Below, in pieces: positions 27,587 to 32,327 of a stretch of DNA of 32,327 bases. Within the stretch, counting starts at the first letter, position 1, and each line of letters opens with the position of its first letter. The position numbers were made by a program, and so were the translations under genes. Source of the stretch: an uncultured Gammaproteobacteria bacterium (GTDB taxonomy: Bacteria > Pseudomonadota > Gammaproteobacteria > SZUA-229); assembly GCA_937998645.1 (NCBI GenBank), contig CALLCZ010000072.1, positions 1-32,327 on the forward strand, read 5' to 3'. The notes beneath the pieces are model-generated. The model was not told the DNA's origin. It did no database searches and was given only the letters and a program-made list of their open reading frames with translations.

Positions 27587-29740
27587 ATGATTAACCCACT
27601 GCTTCGAGCATCAATAACGATGCTGCTTTTCCTGTTTTCTTTCACCACGTACGCAGAAAACACCAGCTTCACCACTTCACATTTTTCCGGCTCGGGTAAC
27701 TGCGCTACCTGCCACGATGGTCTCACAGACACATTCGGCGAGAACGTATCCATTGCCCGGGACTGGGGAGCTTCCATGATGGCGAATGCAACCAAGGACC
27801 CCTTCTGGCAGGCCAAGGTAGCAACAGAGTTAGAGCGAAATCCGCATCTGGCGACAATAATCAATGACACATGCACGAGGTGTCATGCTCCGATGGCAAA
27901 TTACGAAATAACCAAAGTACAGGGTGGCGATATAAGTCTGTTCGGAACCGACGGCATTCTGAACCCCAATCACGCCCTGTACGATGCCGGCATGAATGGT
28001 GTCAGTTGTACCGTGTGCCACCAGATCGAGGATGATGGCAACCTGGGAACACTGGATGGCTTTTCCGGCCACTACAGCATTAACAATACGAAAACCATCT
28101 ATGGGCAGTATATTGATATCTTCGGCCAGCCGATGATCAATAACACCGGTTACACTCCAGCCTACAGCGCGCATGTTTCAGACTCGGCGATGTGCGCCAC
28201 CTGCCATAATCTGAAAACCCCGTTTGTTGATGATCAAGGCAATATAGTAACTACAGGAACAGGATTCCCTGAACAGATGCCTTATACCGAGTGGCAGCTG
28301 TCTATTTTTGATGACGCCGGCAGCAATCCGCAGAGCTGCCAGGACTGCCACATGCCGGAGACCACGTCGAAAGTCTCCAATCGTCCCGGGTGGCTGGACA
28401 CCAAAGAGGGCTTCGCCAAGCACGAACTGGTGGGCGCCAATACGACAATGTTGACCATGCTGCGCGATAATGCAGCACAACTGGGGGTCACCAGCTCCAA
28501 TATGGACCTGGGCATCGACCGTGCCCGCGCCATGCTGCAAAGCGCCGCAAGTGTAGTGATCGTGTCTGCATCGGTGAACAACGGCACGCTGGAAGCACGG
28601 GTAAAAGTGCAAAATAATTCAGGGCACAAAGCACCCACGGCTTATCCATCGCGCCGCATGTGGCTCAACTTCAAGGTGACCGACAGCAACAATAATATTG
28701 TTTTTGAATCGGGCAGGATAAATCCCGACGGATCCATTACCGGCGCTGATAATGATGTAGATCAGACCAGATATGAACGACATTACGATGAGATCACATC
28801 GGCCGACCAGGTGCAGATCTACGAGCCCGTGATGGTTGATACAGAAGGCAACATCACCTATACCCTGCTTCGTGGTGCCCGCTACATAAAAGACAACAGA
28901 TTGACACCGCAAGGTTTTAACAAGTTAAACAACATACCGGAAGATGTCGCCGTGCTGGGAAATGCATACGATGACACGAACTTCAACCTGGGAAGCGATG
29001 AAATAACCTATAGTGTACCGGTTGCTGTTGCGGGTGATCTCAATGTCAGCGTGTCCTTGAATTATCAGACCATCGCACACGGTTTCCTGCAGGATCTTTA
29101 TCGTGAAGCTCACCTGCCGCAGGTGCAGACTTTCAAGACGCTTTATGATGCTCAAAGCCTGAAACACGAACAGGTTGCCAGCGCACAAACAACTGTTGTC
29201 AGCGATGGCGGCGGCACACCAACGCCTGCACCGGTCGTGAACCTGTCTGCAGACCCCACAGCTATTGAACTGGGCACGACAGCAACCTTGAGCTGGACTT
29301 CAACTGATGCCACCAGCTGCATGGCTTACGGCGACTGGGACGGCCCTCGCAGCACCGCTGGTTCTGAAATCATCGAACCCGCTACAGCCTCGACTTACGC
29401 CTATACCCTTACCTGCACCGGTCCCGGCGGCAGTGCCAGTGACACTGTGACGGTAACAGTCAATCAGCCTCCTGCTGCAAACGAACCGACTGTTAACCTG
29501 ACCGCAAGCCCGTCCCTGGTGAGACGCGGCAGCACGATCACATTAAGCTGGTCATCAACGGATGCCAGCAGCTGTTTTGCATCAGGCAACTGGTCGGGCG
29601 CAAAACCGGTCGCCGGCTCGCAGTCCATTGTGATCAATAGCGCGGTTACATTCACCCTGACCTGCAGCGGTGATGGCGGCTCGGCCAGTGATTCGGTCAA
29701 CTATGGCACCCGTGGCAGACGCTGGCTGGAACTTAGATAA
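27587..29740 (+). CDS. Secreted pentaheme cytochrome c with two Ig-like repeats
   Basis: 717 residues. A signal peptide (1-23, LLRASITMLLFLFSFTTYA) directs export. Five CXXCH heme sites begin at Cys39, Cys96, Cys141, Cys203 and Cys251 (CATCH, CTRCH, CTVCH, CATCH, CQDCH). A heme-free beta-rich middle (about 320-530) contains SGHKAPTAYPSRRMWL, where a distal His may serve as ligand. A Pro/Thr linker (about 541-548) leads to two Ig-like repeats (549-626, 635-705), each starting VNLxAxP and holding one cysteine pair (578/610, 663/693). Likely an extracytoplasmic electron-transfer protein; partners and substrate are unknown. Monocistronic, with its own terminator. It ends in a basic stretch RGRRWLELR without a recognised sorting tag. 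Confidence 0.9.
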   Translation: MINPLLRASITMLLFLFSFTTYAENTSFTTSHFSGSGNCATCHDGLTDTFGENVSIARDWGASMMANATKDPFWQAKVATELERNPHLATIINDTCTRCHAPMANYEITKVQGGDISLFGTDGILNPNHALYDAGMNGVSCTVCHQIEDDGNLGTLDGFSGHYSINNTKTIYGQYIDIFGQPMINNTGYTPAYSAHVSDSAMCATCHNLKTPFVDDQGNIVTTGTGFPEQMPYTEWQLSIFDDAGSNPQSCQDCHMPETTSKVSNRPGWLDTKEGFAKHELVGANTTMLTMLRDNAAQLGVTSSNMDLGIDRARAMLQSAASVVIVSASVNNGTLEARVKVQNNSGHKAPTAYPSRRMWLNFKVTDSNNNIVFESGRINPDGSITGADNDVDQTRYERHYDEITSADQVQIYEPVMVDTEGNITYTLLRGARYIKDNRLTPQGFNKLNNIPEDVAVLGNAYDDTNFNLGSDEITYSVPVAVAGDLNVSVSLNYQTIAHGFLQDLYREAHLPQVQTFKTLYDAQSLKHEQVASAQTTVVSDGGGTPTPAPVVNLSADPTAIELGTTATLSWTSTDATSCMAYGDWDGPRSTAGSEIIEPATASTYAYTLTCTGPGGSASDTVTVTVNQPPAANEPTVNLTASPSLVRRGSTITLSWSSTDASSCFASGNWSGAKPVAGSQSIVINSAVTFTLTCSGDGGSASDSVNYGTRGRRWLELR

Positions 29741-29766
29741 AAACAACAATATTGATTGCGCTCATT

Positions 29767-29792
29767 AAGCCCGCTGGAAAGCGGGCTTTTTT
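29767..29792 (+). terminator. Rho-independent terminator of the cytochrome gene
   Basis: AGCCCGCT (29768-29775), loop GGAA, AGCGGGCT (29780-29787), then a run of T. It starts 27 bp after the stop codon. This is the only textbook intrinsic terminator I see in the window. Confidence 0.92.
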
Positions 29793-29819
29793 ATGTTTGT
29801 TGAATTCTTAAAACCATTA

Positions 29820-30113
29820 GTCCACAGATGAACGCAGATAAACACGGATAACAAACAAGCTATTTGTCTGCAGCGCAAAACTCGCTAACCCCTCTGGTTA
29901 TGTTTTTGCGTTGTTAGCGTTGTTTGCGGGCCATAAAACCTTTGCGCACTTTGCGGTGAATAATTTTTGGCGCCGGCAACGCTTCACTTATGCAGGCCTA
30001 CGTCATAGCATTCCCTGGCGTAACATAAATATTATTTGCGTTGATTCGCGTGGGGCCATGTAGCGGCCGGCGAACAGCAATAACATCCGTGTTTATCTGC
30101 GTTCATCTGTGGA
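29820..30113. repeat. Composite repeat element with perfect 29-bp inverted ends
   Basis: 29821-29849 and 30085-30113 are exact reverse complements (decamer family CCACAGATGA, ACGCAGATAA, ACACGGAT). The 235-bp core is a mosaic: a hairpin with arms CGCAAAAC (29874-29881) and GTTTTTGCG (29902-29910), a degenerate CCGCAAA-type arm (to 29932), an octamer half-arm (29939-29968), the 37-bp dispersed repeat (29969-30005), CATAAATATTATTTGCGT (30024-30041) and the GTAGCGG hairpin segment (30053-30076). No reading frame of note. This accounts for nearly all of the 420-bp gap 29741-30160. Confidence 0.9.
29969..30005 (+). repeat. Dispersed 37-bp repeat, copy 2
   Basis: Matches 19279-19315 at 33 of 37 positions in the same orientation; includes GCAACGCTTCACTTATGCAG. 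Confidence 0.85.
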
Positions 30114-30160
30114 TAATTCTTTATTAAAATCCATGCATACCCAAACACTGCCTCACCTGT

Positions 30161-31444
30161 TTATATCGTCTGCCGATGCCCGTCCGGCTTCCATGCCGGC
30201 GCGATCACGTTGGGCATATCTGAACGATTGAGCAAGCGGGCCGGTGACAACGTGAACTCACCATAACGCTGGTTAATGCTGTCCATGGCCTTGTGCAGCA
30301 TCTTGTCCTGTAACTGTTTTTCAGGATCATCGGCAAACATGTCCAGCTGCGTTGATTCCGGCTGCGGGTCCAGCGCGGTGACCTGTATCTGGCGCGCGCC
30401 TTCACCCTGCCAGGCCAGCTCCAGTATCTGTCGGCTGTATTTATAGATCTTGCGGTGATCATTACTGAAAGCAGGCAGCCGCACCTTGTCGCCGACCCAG
30501 CCATAGTGCAGGCGCAGGCCGACCCAGAACGTGCGTGCTTCAAGATCGTGGCGACGCAAGCGCGCACCCACCTTGCTGCACATGTGCTGCAAATAAGTCA
30601 GCACCACGTCACGCGAGCGCGTGCCCGGCGGCATCACCTTGCCATGACCGATGGATTTGGGCGCCGCCACATCCGGGTGCAATGGATCGGGATCCGCACC
30701 CTGGCACATATACCAGATACGGCGACCCGGGTTGCCGAAGCGCCGCGCGAGGATGCTGATCGGCAGTTTTTCCATGTCGCCGCAACGCTTCACGCCAAAG
30801 TCAGCCAGGAAACGACCGATGCCTTCAGCGATGCCACAGAGTTCGGTCACCGGCACGTCACGCAGGCGCTCCTTCGCTTCCCACGGCGGAATCACGGTGA
30901 AGCCATCAGGTTTGTTGAGCTTGGCGGCAAACTTGGCCGTGGTCTTGTCACCGCTAACACCGATGGAACACAGCAAGCCGGAAGCGCGGTACACCGCCTG
31001 CTTCAGCAAACGCGCCGTACGCACCGGCGAGCCGTATAAACGCTGGCAGGGCGTGATATCGATAAAGGCCTCATCAACAGAAAACACTTCCATGTCTGGA
31101 CATACTTCGTGCAGCGCCTGCATGATATTGGTGGAAACGCGCGCATAGACCTCCGGGCGTGCCGGGCGCTGCACCAGGTTCGGGCATAACTTGCGCGCCT
31201 CCGGTAAACGCATACCGGTGCGCACACCCTTCGCCCGCGCCTCGTAGGAGCTGGTAATCACACAACTGCCGCGCAGGCCGTTGGTAATCGCCACCGGCTG
31301 CCCCAGCAGCGATGGAAAATCACGCTGATCGACCGATGCAAAAAAGGCATTCATATCGATCAATGCAATCGCGCGCGGCCAGTATATGGGGCAAAACAGT
31401 GGCGAGGTACGAGTTTCGAGGGACGAGGAAAAACCTGTAGACAT
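30161..31444 (-). CDS. Y-family DNA polymerase (DinB/UmuC-like)
   Basis: Translesion DNA polymerase of 427 residues. The palm motifs are ALIDMNAFFASVDQ (catalytic Asp30, probable steric gate Phe35) and FSVDEAFID (Asp124, Glu125); SIGVSGDKTTAKFAAKLNKP is the family finger/palm block; a C-terminal QLDMF (366-370) fits the beta-clamp binding motif. It lies downstream of lexA on the same strand, so SOS control is likely. The catalytic Asp is about 22 residues later than in E. coli DinB, because the only possible start, ATG at 31442-31444, lies before a translated heptamer repeat; no other canonical start occurs before residue 28. DinB, UmuC-like or ImuB-related naming is open, but an intact active site argues against ImuB. 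Confidence 0.9.
   Translation of the reverse strand: MSTGFSSSLETRTSPLFCPIYWPRAIALIDMNAFFASVDQRDFPSLLGQPVAITNGLRGSCVITSSYEARAKGVRTGMRLPEARKLCPNLVQRPARPEVYARVSTNIMQALHEVCPDMEVFSVDEAFIDITPCQRLYGSPVRTARLLKQAVYRASGLLCSIGVSGDKTTAKFAAKLNKPDGFTVIPPWEAKERLRDVPVTELCGIAEGIGRFLADFGVKRCGDMEKLPISILARRFGNPGRRIWYMCQGADPDPLHPDVAAPKSIGHGKVMPPGTRSRDVVLTYLQHMCSKVGARLRRHDLEARTFWVGLRLHYGWVGDKVRLPAFSNDHRKIYKYSRQILELAWQGEGARQIQVTALDPQPESTQLDMFADDPEKQLQDKMLHKAMDSINQRYGEFTLSPARLLNRSDMPNVIAPAWKPDGHRQTI
31401..31428 (-). repeat. CTCGTMC heptamer repeat inside the polymerase gene
   Basis: On the coding (minus) strand four 7-nt units run CTCGTCC, CTCGAAA, CTCGTAC, CTCGCCA. They encode about residues 6-15 (SSSLETRTSP) of the polymerase. 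The same heptamer is non-coding at 1910-1937. Confidence 0.8.
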
Positions 31445-31505
31445 ACGCTAACACTCACTTCTAATCAGCCCCTACGCTACTGCGTGGAGACATACAATAT
31501 TCACG

Positions 31506-31636
31506 GTCTTTTCAAATCAAGACACTGGACATCCTCCTTTGCAGGAGCGACATAAACATTATTTGCGTGGGGGCCGTGTAGCGACAAGCGGGCCAAAAAA
31601 CTCTGCGTCTCTGCGCCTCTGCGGTAAATAATTTTT
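31506..31636. repeat. Repeat mosaic between lexA and the polymerase gene
   Basis: Two small hairpins, GTCTT/AAGAC (31506-31523) and CTCCT-TTGC-AGGAG (31534-31547), precede CATAAACATTATTTGCGT (31551-31568, one mismatch to 30024-30041), the GTAGCG hairpin segment with arms GGCC and GGCC (31572-31594), and an octamer half-arm CTCTGCGT-CTCTGCGC-CTCTGCGG (31601-31624) whose tail runs up to the lexA stop. It lies within what should be one lexA-polymerase transcript. Confidence 0.8.
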
Positions 31637-31637
31637 T

Positions 31638-32261
31638 CTAATATTTGCGCAACTGCCCGATCAGCACGCCCTGTATACGCACGCGTTCGGCTTCGTACAC
31701 CATCGGTTCCATTTCGCTGTTTTCCGGTATCAGCTTGATGTACTTGCCGCGCTGGCTGCGCTTGAAGCGCTTCAACGTGGTTTCGTTTTCGTCGATCAGG
31801 GCGACAACGATATCGCCGTCATCAGCGGTTTCACGAAACTCGATGATCACGGTGTCGCCATCGAGGATACCGGCATCGATCATCGAGTCACCTTTCACCT
31901 GAACCGCAAAATTGTTGTGTCCAAAAAATTCGCTGAGATCGATTTCATCCTGCCCGGGAATCGCCTCGATCGGTTTGCCGGCTGCAATTTCCCCCAGCAG
32001 CGGCAGCCTGGACTCGGGACGGTACGGATTCGACTTGAGCAGGCGAATACCACGGTGCTTGCCGCTGTCAGTTTCAATATAGCCGGCTTCTACCAGTGCC
32101 TGCACATAACGGTGTGCGACGCCGCGCGAGGAAATGCCAATACCCTCGGCAACTTCCTGCAGTTTGGGCGGCACGGTGTAAATCGCAATGAAGCGCTGGA
32201 TGAAGTCGAGCACCTTGCGCTGATTATCAGTCAGATCGGGGGTAAAGTTGCTTGTTCTCAT
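31638..32261 (-). CDS. lexA: LexA repressor, divergent DNA-binding domain
   Basis: SOS repressor with self-cleaving protease domain. From the ATG at 32259-32261 it has 207 residues. The C-terminal S24 domain is intact: cleavage pair Ala-Gly in GEIAAGKPIEA, catalytic Ser in GDSMIDAGILDGD, catalytic Lys in TTLKRFKR. The N-terminal winged helix has the LexA plan (LTDNQRKVLDFI, PPKLQEVAEGIG, GYIETD, RGIRLL), but the recognition helix region GISSRGVAHRYVQAL differs from E. coli (FRSPNAAEEHLKAL), so the operator is probably different. An in-frame GTG at 32285 would extend it by 8 residues but lies upstream of the -10. The polymerase gene follows on the same strand. Confidence 0.93.
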   Translation of the reverse strand: MRTSNFTPDLTDNQRKVLDFIQRFIAIYTVPPKLQEVAEGIGISSRGVAHRYVQALVEAGYIETDSGKHRGIRLLKSNPYRPESRLPLLGEIAAGKPIEAIPGQDEIDLSEFFGHNNFAVQVKGDSMIDAGILDGDTVIIEFRETADDGDIVVALIDENETTLKRFKRSQRGKYIKLIPENSEMEPMVYEAERVRIQGVLIGQLRKY

Positions 32262-32300
32262 AATGTTCTCATTATAGAAGAACACCTGGACCCATTACAA
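32252..32300 (-). promoter_or_regulatory. lexA promoter with candidate self-operator
   Basis: On the minus strand TTGTAA (32295-32300) and TATAAT (32271-32276) are separated by 18 bp. The perfect palindrome TGTTCT-N9-AGAACA (32264-32284) is centred on the -10, a good place for autorepression. On the plus strand an 11-nt word is tandemly repeated, GTTCTCATAAT (32254-32264) and GTTCTCATTAT (32265-32275), also giving GTTC-N7-GTTC. There is no CTGT-N8-ACAG box. The predicted start of transcription is only a few bases before the ATG, so the message may be almost leaderless. Confidence 0.6.
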
Positions 32301-32327
32301 GCCGAACAAAGGCTTATTAAGTCCGCA

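Noticed and set aside
32260..32272. Four-codon leader peptide overlapping the lexA start (ATG AGA ACA TTA TGA)
   Set aside because: Its ATG overlaps the -10 TATAAT, so it would lie upstream of the transcription start; it arises from the 11-nt tandem word.

Overview
The window is chromosomal DNA of a gammaproteobacterium. The order murA-mlaBCDEF | yrbG-kdsD-kdsC-lptC-lptA-lptB-rpoN-hpf-ptsN matches the block known from E. coli and relatives. The organism is probably an environmental, non-enteric lineage: it has short-form HisG, an HPr kinase beside a small permease-free PTS, a lipoyl-E3 fusion, a secreted pentaheme cytochrome and many intergenic repeat elements. I cannot name the genus from sequence alone.

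Layout. 1-6464 (minus strand): hisD (3' end cut by the window edge), hisG, murA and the mlaFEDCB phospholipid transporter. 6641-11050 (plus): yrbG, then the Kdo and LPS-export genes kdsD, kdsC, lptC, lptA, lptB. 11196-17717 (plus): rpoN, hpf, ptsN, hprK, rapZ, a mannose-type EIIA, HPr and enzyme I, which look like a regulatory phosphorelay with no sugar permease. 17818-19182: the magnesium channel mgtE, convergent with argG (19500-20720, minus). 21101-26987 (plus): the pyruvate dehydrogenase genes aceE, aceF, lpd. 27587-29740 (plus): a secreted five-heme cytochrome c with two C-terminal Ig-like repeats and its own terminator. 30161-32261 (minus): lexA followed by a Y-family DNA polymerase.

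The most unusual content lies between genes. A chain of five back-to-back hairpins (4718-4863) fills a 195-bp gap between mlaE and mlaD inside the mla operon. At least six intergenic regions carry repeat elements. Most have inverted arms, and each arm is made of 2-5 degenerate copies of a 7-, 8- or 10-nt word; several arm families are nested inside one another (19194-19493 is the clearest case). One heptamer family has become the start of the polymerase reading frame. The lexA promoter has a non-canonical palindrome on its -10 element rather than the CTGT-N8-ACAG box of E. coli. No tRNA, rRNA, CRISPR array, transposase or phage gene was seen.
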